The position numbers and the translations under genes are program-made. Positions 35,085-45,805 of a DNA stretch of 64,000 nucleotides are shown in pieces. The first letter of the stretch is position 1, and each line of letters opens with the position of its first letter. The notes beneath the pieces were generated by a model. It searched no databases and was not told the DNA's origin. It saw only the letters and a list, made by a program, of their open reading frames with translations. This DNA comes from Hygrophila difformis (Eukaryota > Streptophyta > Magnoliopsida > Lamiales > Acanthaceae). The stretch lies in the NCBI GenBank assembly GCA_030278955.1, contig JAOANR010000001.1, forward strand, positions 42,744,890 through 42,808,889, given 5' to 3'.

Positions 35085-36848
35085 TCAGACCATGTTGCAA
35101 GGCCCAAGGTCTCTCCTTAATGATCCAACCTTGCTTGATTCGATCCTTGATGTGAAACCCATGGTTCCTTTGGCATGCCATTCTCTTCTTGGAAAGCTCC
35201 TTTTTAGGTCCTCATTCGGCCATATAACTGGTTTTCCGGATAGAGCATCTCTGGCAAGAATGTGGCAGGCTCCTGCTTTGTGACCATAATTGTGACAATA
35301 ATCACATTCCAAGGGTACAGGAGGTGGAACACGTCGTCTGGTTATTCTCTTTGATCCTTTGACTTGATCAATGATCTCCTTTGTGCTTCTCACTGGAATC
35401 TCCTTAGGAATAGTTCCTTCTTTAACAAAAAGCCTTTCAGTTGAGCTGGAACATTCCTTTGTATAACCAATTCAACGTCTGTCACCATGAGCTCTAGTAG
35501 ATGAAATGATTTCCTCAAGAACATCTTTTCCTTTGTTCAACTTGCTGGCCAATTCTTCTGAGCTGGACACTTTAGCTTTGAACACTTGAACCTGTTCAGT
35601 AAGTGTGGATACATGTTCCTCGAGTTCAGTCTTTTGATTGGACAAGGCATTGACCTGTTCAGTGAGTTCTCCATTAGCAACTGTGAGCTCGTGAACCTGT
35701 TCGGAAAGTTCATCTCTTTTGTTGGACAACTCCATTGAACTTGGCTCCAAGATGTTTACAAGATTGCTCAGCTTATCTTTTTTATTGCAGGCATCTGTTA
35801 ACTCTTCCCTTTGAGCAAAATATTTCACTTTGAGATCCTCAAAGTCACTTTGCAATCTCCTGAGTTCTTCTTCCTTATCTTCCAGCTTGTTATATATCTC
35901 ATTATATTGATCACTAAGTGCTTCGAAACTCTTGCCTCCTTTCCTGTCAGAATTAGAAGAAGAACCATTTTGATAATTTATAGAAGTGATACAAATAGGA
36001 AGGTTACCAATGTTGCCCGGTTCAGAATCTGACTCAGAATCTGAGTCCCATGTTCTAGCAAAAACTACTCCAGTTGCATCATCACTATCACTGGAACTTG
36101 AGCTCTTTTCATTGCTAAATGTAGCACAGTAAGTCTTCTTGGCATCATCTGATTTGTTTTTGAGGTTTCCACAATCAGCTCTCACGTGGCCATATCCTCC
36201 ACATTCAAAGCACTTGAGTCCTCGAGAGTCAGAAGATTCTTTGAACTGCTTCATGTAAGTTTTCTTCATATCTGGTCTTCTCAAAGATTTCTCTTCGTTC
36301 TTGTTCCCAAATTGTTTGGACTTCTTATCCCTAAGAATCCTGGCAATGCGTTGTGAGAGCTTAACCAAGTCCTCCTCATCATCATCATCATCTGAACTCG
36401 ACTCCTCTGAAGGTTCGATCTGAGGTTTGGACTCCAGCTTGAATGCCACAATTTTACCTGTGAAATTCTTACAGTGGTCCATCTCCCATGACTGTAAGAT
36501 CCCCATCAACTCATCCACAAATATGTTGACATAGTTTTCTTGCAATTCAAGAGCAGCAATTTTGGCATTGAATCTCTCAGGGAGTGTACCTACAATTTTT
36601 CGAACTATCTCCTGGGAGGAGTAGGTCTTACCAAGCTGTTGAGCCTGGTTGGTTAGAGTACGGATTCTACTAAAATAACTATTGATAGACTCATGTTCAT
36701 CCATGACAAGTTTATGAAATTGAGCTTCAATAGAAATAATTTTAGAAGTTCTAACAGGAGCCGAACCTTCATGAGAGTTTACCAGGATCTCCCATGCTTC
36801 ATAGGCCGTGGTACAGGCAGAGATAAGGCTATATTGGTCCTCGGTCAC
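35085..36848 (-). CDS. Copia-type gag, C-terminal part (two CCHC knuckles, coiled coil), with in-frame stop
   Basis: It continues the frame begun at 43196-42945, once the inserted element and one copy of its target duplication are discounted. Retroelement gag with a UBN2-like region (SLISACTTAYEAWEIL, ISIEAQFHKLVM, INSYFSRIRTLTNQ), a first knuckle CFECGGYGHVRADC, a long Glu/Leu-rich coiled coil with EELTDACNKKDKLSNLV and GELTEQVNALSNQKTELEE, then a second knuckle CDYCHNYGHKAGAC. An in-frame TGA lies at 35472-35474 between coiled coil and second knuckle, so the product would end there unless read through. It would form the particle; there is no pol after it. Confidence 0.85.
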
Positions 36849-38424
36849 TGATAGCCTCTTTTGGATGCTATCGTTTAAGCCATTTCCAAGCCATATATTC
36901 AATGAATTTTAGAGTGAAATCCTCATTTTTGTGTGTTTTTGTTGTGTTTTGGGTGAGTTTTTTATATTAGAATTTTAGGGAAATAAGACTAAAATCACAT
37001 TTAAAGTTGATGGTTTATAATGATTTATCTTGATGAGTTTTGAATGTGATTTTGTAGGTTGCAATGGGATGAAGAAAGCATAAGTAGAGGTGAGGAGAAG
37101 ATGAGAAAAGAATTGAATTAAGTCATTCTTGGCGTAGGCAAGGCCAACTACGCCAAGAAATAAAAGCTAGCGTCAGTTTACGCCAACATTGAAAGATGGA
37201 AAATTTGTACAAGTCTCAGCTAGCGTAGGCAAGAGCAACTACGCCAAAATGATGAATCTGGCGTCACTTTACGCCAAAGCTGAAGAGGTCCCAAAATTCA
37301 TTTTTTGGCTAGCGTAATTCAGGCTATCTACGCCAGATCTTCTCCGCTAGCGTCACTTGACGCCAAGGCCGCCGGGTTGGGTCAGTTTTGGGCGGTTCCC
37401 AAGTCAGTTTTGAGAGGGTTTTTCATTCCTTTTCATCCGGATTGACGCCCAGATTATCAGACTACATCAGAAAACTCATCTCCTCCATCTCCAATCCATC
37501 TTCCATCAATTTCTTCATCAAATCATTAGATTAGTTAAATATTATATTAGATTAGGTTTCGAATTCGTGTTGTAGGGTTGCACCATATATCACGGTGCAA
37601 TTCAGACCTATGTATGGAATCTTCAGCGGATTCAGATTCAATCTTCATCGGCGGGATGGAATTGAATTCTGAATTCATTAATTCAGGAAGTGGTTTTATT
37701 TAAATTTATAATGTTTTATGCTTCTTGAATTGTAGATGCTTATGTTTCTGAATTTACATTTGTTGGATTGATGATTATATTGCAGGATAATTAACACAAA
37801 TCGAAAGATAGTTAATTATTCTAGAATTTTAGTACCTGTTTAGGGAATGAATTCTCAATTTTGATTCGATCCATATATTGGAATTTACATCGGGAGATGA
37901 AATTCTAGAATTATCATTGATTGAATAATCTGAAGTCGGAAGATAAGGGTGATTTAATTAATGAAAATATTTCAGAACATTAGTTGATTAGTTATTGCTG
38001 GAAAAATTTGTGCATTTTGTCTGAATTGTATTAGTATTTAAATCTTGCGATCTTTAATTATGTTGTTGATTAATTTGCAATTAAAACCCAGAATCAAATC
38101 GGAAGATGCATTTTGGGATTGTCAAGTTAATTCACAACATACTTTATTAATATTTGAGCAAGATAAGCAATCTGAAAACACAAATTCTCTATTATATTAG
38201 CTTATAATTATTTTAATTATTGTTTTAGCTAGATCCCGGTCTACTCGACCATCTCTTTTTATTTTTATTTTCTTAGTTGGAACATAAACTTATTTTAATA
38301 CATATGGCCAAGGCATGAATTGATATGCTTTTAACTCCCTGTGGATTCGACCCGGCATTAGCCGGTATATTATTTGCGATACCGTGGTTTGTGTTTGATT
38401 TAAAGGCACAAATTTACGGCATAA
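36849..38424 (+). repeat. 5' LTR of the Athila/Tat-like element
   Basis: Begins tgatagcctcttttgg and runs to the primer site. Contains the hairpin array at 37127-37364. It is about 24 bp shorter than the 3' LTR through two small indels (near 36961 and 37650). Confidence 0.88.
37127..37364. repeat. Array of six GCGT...ACGC hairpins in the LTR
   Basis: Two hairpin types alternate three times. Type 1 is gcgtaggcaag..caactacgc and type 2 is gcgtca(g/c)tttacgcc. The first has an 11-bp perfect stem (tcttggcgtag / ctacgccaaga) with a 10-nt loop. The fourth is tggcgt/acgcca and the sixth gcgtca/tgacgc. Most units are preceded by gctagcgt. The same array lies in the other LTR (41630-41869), where one base change (ctatgcc) breaks the first stem. 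Confidence 0.88.
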
Positions 38425-38429
38425 AAAAT

Positions 38430-38447
38430 TGGCGCCGTTGCCGGGGA
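38430..38447 (+). other. Primer-binding site, Athila/Tat type
   Basis: tggcgccgttgccgggga lies five bases after the 5' LTR. This sequence is the usual primer site of Athila/Tat-type plant gypsy elements, attributed to tRNA-Asp. Confidence 0.85.
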
Positions 38448-38549
38448 GTTAAATGGCAATATGTGTTTCTATAGGTTTGTGTTTTAGCTTTGTAAATATG
38501 TATTTTTTTTCTTTTAATTGTGGGTTGTTTTCTTTTTATTTTTTTTTTG

Positions 38550-41339
38550 GCAGGAATATCAAGTCGAAAATCATTACATGGACAAGTAAAATAAAGTGAA
38601 GGGGCAACAAAAGTGGAGAAAGGAAGAAGAAGAGAAGTTTACATAGATAAAGTTTTCAACATATTCTTGGATTCTTGTCTTATATCAAAAGAAACTCCTT
38701 GACTTTCATTTTCTTGTTTAATTTATATATAAAAGGGCTTGAAGTTTTTGCTTGTGTCTGCTTTTCTCATGGTCTTTGATTCAAAAATATCAAAATAAAG
38801 AATGCAATTTCTGGAAATTCATTTTATTGGACTATTAACACTTGAAATTTGCATCCCGAAGCAAAACTCTAAGTGGGGGGATGTAGGGATCCTCAATTTA
38901 TAATGTAAGAAACATGGAATTTCATTACTTGAGATCATTAAAATGTTTCTAACATGTCCAACATCTTTATAAAAAAAATTCCAGATTGTTTTCTTCTTTA
39001 AATATTGGATTAAGACCATGTTTTTATTTTGTGTTTTGTTGTGATTTTCTTGCAGGAAACATTGAATATCATTGTGATGTTTAAAGCTGGAATTGAGATT
39101 TAGGACAATGAGACAAATATTGTGAAATTTCCAGGTTGTTTATTTAAATTTTGTGGTTCGTCACAAAGGTAAGTAACATGGTAACTTGGTGAATTCTCAT
39201 GGATTTAATTTAAAAGAGTGTCCGGATTCTTGGTTTTTGGTTTAAACATATTAAAGTTGTAGATGTTCCCTGCATTGTGTTTGTTTGTTTGGCATGGAGA
39301 TTTCATTCATTTGGTTAAAGGAAAATTTGGTTTTCTGTAAATCATTTTTGAATTGGACCTTTGACACTTAAATTTGCTTCCCCGGGCAAAGTCTAAGTGT
39401 GAGGATACGGGGATCCTCAAATTTTAATGCAAGATATGCTAATTGTTAAATTTTCATTAGAAATCATTTAAAGATCTCTTGCATGTCCAATGTTCATTGA
39501 AGAAAAAAAATTCCAGAATTTTTAATACTTTAAAATTTGAATTGAAAATCCATGCTTAGTTGTATTGTGATTGTTTGTTGCTTTTCCTTTTGTGTTCTGT
39601 TTTTGTGTTACTTTTCTTGGATGATAGTTCATAGTGCTCTAGAAAGAAATTTATTGATGGAAAATTTAAACCTTCGAACATGTTTAACACTTAGATTTTA
39701 TTTTGGCAAGGTCTAAGTGTGAGGATGTTGCACATCCTCACATTTTGATGTGAGAAATTTATATTTATTCATGTTATAATTAATCAATTTTTCACATAGT
39801 TCAAAGGTGGTAAAATTTCCAGATTTACATTGGTAAGTCTTTGAATTAAAATCCATCTTTGTTGTGTTTGTGATGTAATTTTTGTGTTCTTATTTTCTTG
39901 TTTTCTTTTTGGCAGGAAACAATGGAAAATTTTAAAAAAAGTTTGGATCATGAACATGGAATGAGACAAGAGGAACTTCAATGGAAGTGAAGAACTAATA
40001 TTTTTTTCCCAGATTTTATTTTATGTTTGTGGTGAGAATCATAAGCCACCACAAAGGTACGCTTGTTGGTAACTTGGGAAATTTTCTATTGTTCTTAGCC
40101 TTTCTTTGATAGTTTTTCAAATGTCCAAATTTTTATTTCTTGGTTGATCAAGCATATCAAAATGAAAGCATGTTCCCTGCTTGTGTATGTGTGTCTTTTG
40201 CATGGATTTTGAGATAGAGTTTTTAACGAAAAATGCTTGATTGGAAAATAATCATTTTTGAAGAATTCAAACACTTAGGTTCATGTTAGCAAGGATCTAA
40301 GTGTAAGGATGTCACCATCCTCACATTTTAATGCAAGAAACTCATATTTATTCATATTACATCAATAAGTTCTTGCATAGTTCATCAACATAAAAATCTC
40401 CAATTTGCATTCTCTAAAGCTATAATTTGAAGTCCATGTTTTGTGTGTGTGTGTATGTTGTGTGTTCTCTTGTGCTTTTGTTTTGAGGATGTACTTTGGA
40501 ATTCATTATGCTTATGGCTTGGGAAATATTCCTTTAGCATTTTAACACTTTTCATTACTTTAAAGATTGGACAAATTTGAGTTCTTAACTTTTGTGCATA
40601 ATTTCCAGTTTTTCAATGATGAGACGAGTTGAGTTCTAAGCCTTGTAAATTGTTTAAAAGCCGAATTTTAGAAACAAAGCCATACTTGGATTTTAGCATC
40701 TAAGGTTGCATTATATTCTGGTTGGAAAGTGCATCGAGGCTGTTTATTTCATATATATTTTTCCATGGCTGAAAATCATAAAGATATGGGAGGATTTTAG
40801 TTTTTGTTGTTGAGTTGATTAAAAAAAAAAGAAGAAGAAAAAAAAAAAACTGAAAAAAAAATGATTGTTGAAAAAGAATCCAAAAAAAAAATCTGAAAGA
40901 TGGCACATTGTTCCTCTGGCACAAGTAGCTTTTCGAATTCAACCGTCTACAACTCAGCAAAAGTGTCATGAGCAAGGAAGGTTGAAGCCTCGTCCATTAA
41001 TTTGGATATTGGGGTTCCCTTTTGAGTTGCCAAAAAATAAATCACTCAATAATAAAAATAAGAATCTGATCATATCCAATTAATAGGTCCGTGATGTGGT
41101 TTATGTGAAATAGATGCCTTGATGCTCATTTCTTACATGTGGTGTGATGTGGCTGATCTATGTTGGTCCAAGTCGTTGAGTTTCTGAAATTTTAGCATCT
41201 TACATAGTTGAATGGCAAGGAAATCCTTGTTTCGTTATTGAGAATCTGATGTTTATGCCTATATATTGGATGCTTGGAAATGTCTTCTTATTATATTTTT
41301 ATCGCTCAAGGGACGAGCGATGTTTAAGTGTGAGGATGT
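38550..41339 (+). repeat. Modular interior: four repeated PPT/hairpin modules
   Basis: Each module has a paragraph order: an acceptor-like ttggcag/cttgcag followed by gaa(a/t), a donor-like cacaaag|gta in two modules, then cacttag...ggtctaagtgtgaggat, a short hairpin, and attttaatgcaagaaa. Hairpins lie at about 38875-38890, 39396-39413, 39719-39737 and 40310-40325. The last tract taagtgtgaggatgt (41325-41339) directly precedes the 3' LTR and is the functional polypurine position. No ORF above 72 codons has support. Confidence 0.75.
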
Positions 41340-42939
41340 TGATAGCCTCTTTTGGATGCTATCGTTTAAGCCATTTTCAAGCCATATATTCAATGAATTT
41401 TAGAGTGAAATCCTCATTTTTGTGTGTTTTTGTTGTGTTTTGGGTGAGTTTTTAACTTAGGATATTATATTAGAATTTTAGGGAAATAAGATTAAAATCA
41501 CATTTAAAGTTGATGATTTATAATGATTTATCTTGATGAGTTTTGAATGTGATTTTGTAGGTTGCAATGGGATGAAGAAAGCATAAGTAGAGGTGAGGAG
41601 AAGATGAGAAAAGAATTGAATTAAGTCATTCTTGGCGTAGGCAAGGCCAACTATGCCAAGAAACAAAAGCTAGCGTCAGTTTACGCCAACATTGAAAGAT
41701 GGAAAATTTGTACAAGTCTCAGCTAGCGTAGGCAAGAGCAACTACGCCAAAATGATGAATCTGGCGTCACTTTACGCCAAAGCTGAAGAGGTCCCAAAAT
41801 TCATTTTTTGGCTAGCGTAATTCAGGCTATCTACGCCAGATCTTCTCCGCTAGCGTCACTTGACGCCAAGGCCGCCGGGTTGGGTCAGTTTTGGGCGGTT
41901 CCCAAGTCGGTTTTGAGCGGGTTTTTCATTCCTTTTCATCCGGATTGACGCCCAGATTATCAGACTACATCAGAAAACTCATCTCCTCCATCTCCAATCC
42001 ATCTTCCATCAATTTCTTCATCAAATCATTAGATTAGTTAAATATTATATTATATTAGGTTTCGAATTCGTGTTGTAGGGTTGCACCATATATCACGGTG
42101 CAATTCAGACCTATGTATGGAATCTTCAATGGATTCAGATTCAATCTTCATCGGCGACGGGAGTCATGGGATGGAATTGAATTCTGAGTTCATTAATTCA
42201 GGAAGTGGTTTTATTTAAATTTATAATGTTTTATGCTTCTTGAATTGTAGATGCTTATGTTTCTGAATTTACATTTGTTGGATTGATGATTATATTGCAA
42301 GATAATTAACACAAATCGAAAGGTAGTTAATTATTCTAGAATTTTAGTACCTGTTTAGGGAATGAATTCTCAATTTTGATTCGATCCATATATTGGAATT
42401 TACATCGGGAGATGAAATTCTAGAATTATCATTGATTGAATAATCTGAAGTCGGAAGATAAGGGTGATTTAATTAATGAAAATATTTCAGAACATTAGTT
42501 GATTAGTTATTGCTGGAAAAATTTGTGCATTTTGTCTGAATTGTATTCGTATTTAAATCTTGCGATCTTTAATTATGTTGTTGATTAATTTGCAATAAAA
42601 ACCCAGAATCAAATCGGAAGATGCATTTTGGGATTGTCAAGTTAATTCACAACATACTTTATTAATATTTGAGCAAGATAAGCAATCTGAAAACACAAAT
42701 TCTCTATTATATTAGCTTAGAATTATTTTAATTATTGTTTTAGCTAGATCCCGGTCTACTCGACCATCTCTTTTTATTTTTATTTTCTTAGTTGGAACAT
42801 AAACTTATTTTAATACATATGGCCAAGGCATGAATTGATATGCTTTTAACTCCCTGTGGATTCGACCCGGCATTAGCCGGTATATTATTTGCGATACCGT
42901 GGTTTGTGTTTGATTTAAAGGCACAAATTTACGGCATCA
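41340..42939 (+). repeat. 3' LTR of the Athila/Tat-like element
   Basis: 1600 bp, preceded by the purine-rich tract and followed by gtcac. Contains the second hairpin array (41630-41869). Confidence 0.9.
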
Positions 42940-42944
42940 GTCAC

Positions 42945-43196
42945 TGCACTGAAAATAGCATGTAGTGCCTTGGAGTTCATGTTACAGTTGATCCTATCCC
43001 CTGCCGTCCATTTCTTTTTGTCTTTAGGCTTGGCAACGCCATCAACAGTCACCGAAGGGGGTTCATACTTTGTGAGCATTGCATCCCAAGCTCTATCATC
43101 AACTGACATAAAAAAGGACCGCATCCTGTTCTTCCAAAAAGAAAAGTTTGTCCCATCGAGCAGTGGGGGCATGTTTAATGACCATCCTTGATTCAT
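42945..43196 (-). CDS. Copia-type gag, N-terminal part
   Basis: Starts at the ATG at 43196 (MNQGWSLNMPPLLDGTNFSF), about 47 bp after the 5' LTR, and runs in frame to the insertion border. LDGTNFSFWKNRMRSFF is a typical copia gag N-terminus. It is severed from its C-terminal part by the 6.1-kb insertion. The upstream frame toward 43241 lacks an ATG and overlaps the primer site. Confidence 0.85.
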
Positions 43197-43227
43197 CTTG
43201 CTGTTTGGATCTCTCTCGAAAGAGTGT

Positions 43228-43241
43228 GGCTCTGATACCAA
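43228..43241 (-). other. Primer-binding site of the copia-type element (tRNA-Met)
   Basis: Minus strand reads ttggtatcagagcc immediately inside the 5' LTR. Confidence 0.88.
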
Positions 43242-43242
43242 T

Positions 43243-44195
43243 TGTTAGGTCCACGGGCAAGCAAGACAGACACTTTATGCTAAGGTTCATTGTAAGACAA
43301 TGAACTCAACCAACAACAACAGAATATTAAATCAAGATATAACTTGAGCACAGTGGAATAATTATAAAGCATAAAGTAAATCAATGAGACAAGCAATTGA
43401 TGACCCAGTTCGGCCTTCGGCCTACGTCTGGGGGATACCAATCCAGGAGGTTATTTTACTATGTGTTTCAAGATGGTATACAACCACACACACTAGCAAC
43501 ATAAAGAGAATGACTTCACCCTAATCTCCAGGCGGATAGTTGTTGGAACCAGAAGCTCTCCCAAGTTCTGGTGTAGGTTTCTCCACCTATTTCAACTCCC
43601 CAAAGCTCCTGCCTTGAGTTTCCCCTGAAGAAGTCTGTGAATCACTTCTCTGGAACAAGATGATTCTGAACGGTGTAAGCTTATCTCCTGTGAAGCCTTT
43701 GAACGATCTCCTCAAGTAGTTTAACAACTTGCAATCAATCAGAGAAGAGTCCAAGGCTTGTCGATTTAGCAGCAACAGATGGATTCAAAGAACAGGGGCT
43801 GCAAATCGATCGGGCTTCTCAAAAGGTGATTCTGAAAGCTTAGAGAGAATTTCAGAGTGATTTAGAGATTGTAGATATGAGAAGTTGTCTTCCATTCCTC
43901 AGAAATTCCTTTTAACCAAGAAGCTCTCAAACTGGAACAGTCATATTGGAAATAGCCGTTGAGATTTGACAGGGTCCGTTAGACACAAATTCAAATTCTT
44001 GTTTCACTAATCTGGAGGAGGATTCCTGCAAAATAAACATTAGTAAATAATCTCCCCAGATTAGGAAAAGAGCCGTTGGGGCTGGAGCAAGGTTTTCAGA
44101 GATTCCACGCCGCACATGAAGACTGTCGCTCAGGAGGTTCATCCATAGTGTTCAATCATCGACTTTGAACTTCCGTCAAAACACAGGACCCAACA
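43243..44195 (-). repeat. 5' LTR of the copia-type element
   Basis: 953 bp; duplicated, apparently without change, at 56518-57470 as part of the tandem duplication. Confidence 0.92.
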
Positions 44196-44200
44196 AATAG

Positions 44201-45580
44201 TAGTATTGGGTCTGAACGGGGTGGTTTTAAAATACATGTGGGAAATGGAAGTTCTGTCCGTTTCTAGAAAGACGTCTGGGTGGAGTTAGGAAGACCGCTG
44301 AAGGAAATCTTTCCAAGATTATTCTCTCTTGCTGTGAACAAGGAAGGAATGATTGATGAATTTGGATCATGGTCGGGATTGAATTGGGTTTGGGGTGTTC
44401 AACTTAGAAGATCGTTGTTCGCTTGGGAACATGAGGTTTGGACTGACTTTTTGTCCGTGCTTAATCAAACAAAACTTAATAGATTCTTGGTGGATCGTGT
44501 GGACTAGATGTTGGAGGGCAATGGAAGATTTACCACTCGGTCATGTTGGAGCTTGGGAGCAGGTGGTGTAAGCACTGAGTACGAATGGATGTGGGGATGG
44601 CTTTGGAAGATTAAGGCACCTATGAAAGCAAAAATATTGGCTTGGAAGGCTTTACACCATGCACTACCGGTAAAAGTTGTTCTTGTGAAGCGTGGGTGTA
44701 ACTTGATACAGGATGAAGTATGTAGCATATGCTCTGGAGAGGCCGAATCTCTAGACCATATTTTCTCTTTTTGTGAGTTTGCAAAGAAATTATGGTACCA
44801 GGGTGTCGGGTGAAGTGGGCGATGACGGGTAGTGTGGAAAGCATCATTTCCTGGTGGCTGAGAGGAGATATCAGAATGGGTGGAGAGGAAGCTTGGAGCT
44901 TCACAGGTTTGGCTATATTATGGACTATTTGGAAGCAGCGGAATGAGGTCATCTTCAGGGGGGCGTCGATCAACTTCGAAGCTGCAGTCGAAGAGATGAA
45001 ATGGAGGGCGAATACGTGGTGGAAAGCAGCTGGGATAAATTTCACTACTAATCTTTCCGCTCCAGATGACTCTCTTCTTGGGACCTTTACTTATTTTGGC
45101 CGAAGAAGAGTTAAGGTTGTACGAAGAGGCCTGTCTTGGATTCGCCCGGACAAAGGTTGGTTGAAGATCAATACGGATGGGTCGTCATTTGGTAATCCGG
45201 GGCCGGCGGGAATAGGTGGTGTTATTCGTGACGATGAGGGGAAAGTGATCTTCATCCTATCCGATTCGATTGGGCTGGCAGAGTCATCGAAAGCGGAATT
45301 AATAGCCATAAGCCGGGTATACCAGGCGCTGATTCGCGATCACGGCTTTCCATTACAAAAAATTGTATTTGAATGCGATTCGCATAATGTCGTGAAGTGG
45401 TTGGAAGATCCAGGGAGGCTACCTAGGCGTTATCATAAGTTCGTAGGCCCTATTGCTACGATCTTGAACTGTGCTGGGGAGGTCAGTTTCCAACAAATCT
45501 TCAGAGAACGCAACACCATGGATGATCACTGGGCTAAGCTGGGAGCCAAGGGAGAAGGACGGGTAGAAGAATGGGTTTAA
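44201..45580 (+). pseudogene. LINE zf-RVT and RNase H region
   Basis: It resumes the LINE after the copia-type element. First comes a zf-RVT part (WKIKAPMKAKILAWKALHHAL, CSICSGEAESLDHIFSFCEFAKKLW) carrying an in-frame TAG at 44269-44271 and another stop near 44505. Then comes an RNase H (RVT_3) domain in the open frame 44792-45580 (262 aa), with INTDGSSFGNPGPAGIGGVIRD, SSKAELIAI and FECDSHNVVKWL, so the acidic catalytic residues are present. The domain is intact but the LINE as a whole is dead. It is not a host RNase H gene: it has the LINE neighbours, and an identical copy lies at 57476-58855. Confidence 0.87.
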
Positions 45581-45805
45581 TGTATTTTGTGAAAGGTCTG
45601 TTGTTGTTGTGTTGATGTATTATGCAGTCAGTTGAGTCTGTTGTCCTTTATTGTTGATTGGTCTGCCGTGTCCGTTGCCCCTTGTTGATGTGTTCATTTT
45701 TTATGTCTGCTGCTATGGGGATGTTTGGGAATCAGCGGATTCGGCAGCAGATATCAAATTAGAAGAGAAAATTGTGAGAGGATATGCCGATTCAATATGC
45801 CATAT

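Larger units (their letters stand above)
36849..42939 (+). mobile_element. Non-autonomous gypsy-type LTR element (Athila/Tat-like primer site) with modular interior
   Basis: It inserted into copia gag, duplicating gtcac (36844-36848, 42940-42944). LTRs are 36849-38424 (1576 bp) and 41340-42939 (1600 bp), beginning TGATAGCC; the right one ends CATCA and the left has CATAA at that place. The primer site tggcgccgttgccgggga is the type used by Athila/Tat gypsy elements. The 2.9-kb interior has no gag or pol. It consists of repeated modules ending in taagtgtgaggatgt-like tracts. The LTRs differ by about 17 substitutions and two indels of 12-13 bp. It would need proteins from a related element. Confidence 0.9.
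33523..44195 (-). mobile_element. Gag-only copia-type LTR retrotransposon, interrupted by a gypsy-type element
   Basis: LTRs of 953 bp (33523-34475 and 43243-44195) begin TGTTAGGTCC and end ACCCAACA, with AATAG duplicated on both sides (33518-33522, 44196-44200). A tRNA-Met primer site adjoins the right LTR and a purine tract adjoins the left one, so it reads right to left. It encodes a gag with UBN2-like region, coiled coil and two CCHC knuckles, but no protease, integrase or reverse transcriptase. Coiled-coil gag with a second knuckle suggests Sirevirus affinity (inference). About 20 differences between the LTRs make it the oldest LTR element here. It interrupts the LINE and is itself interrupted at 36849-42939. 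Confidence 0.9.

Noticed and set aside
44792..45580. Stand-alone host RNase H gene
   Set aside because: It continues LINE zf-RVT sequence upstream, has the LINE 3' UTR and poly(A) downstream, and is copied with it at 58067-58855.
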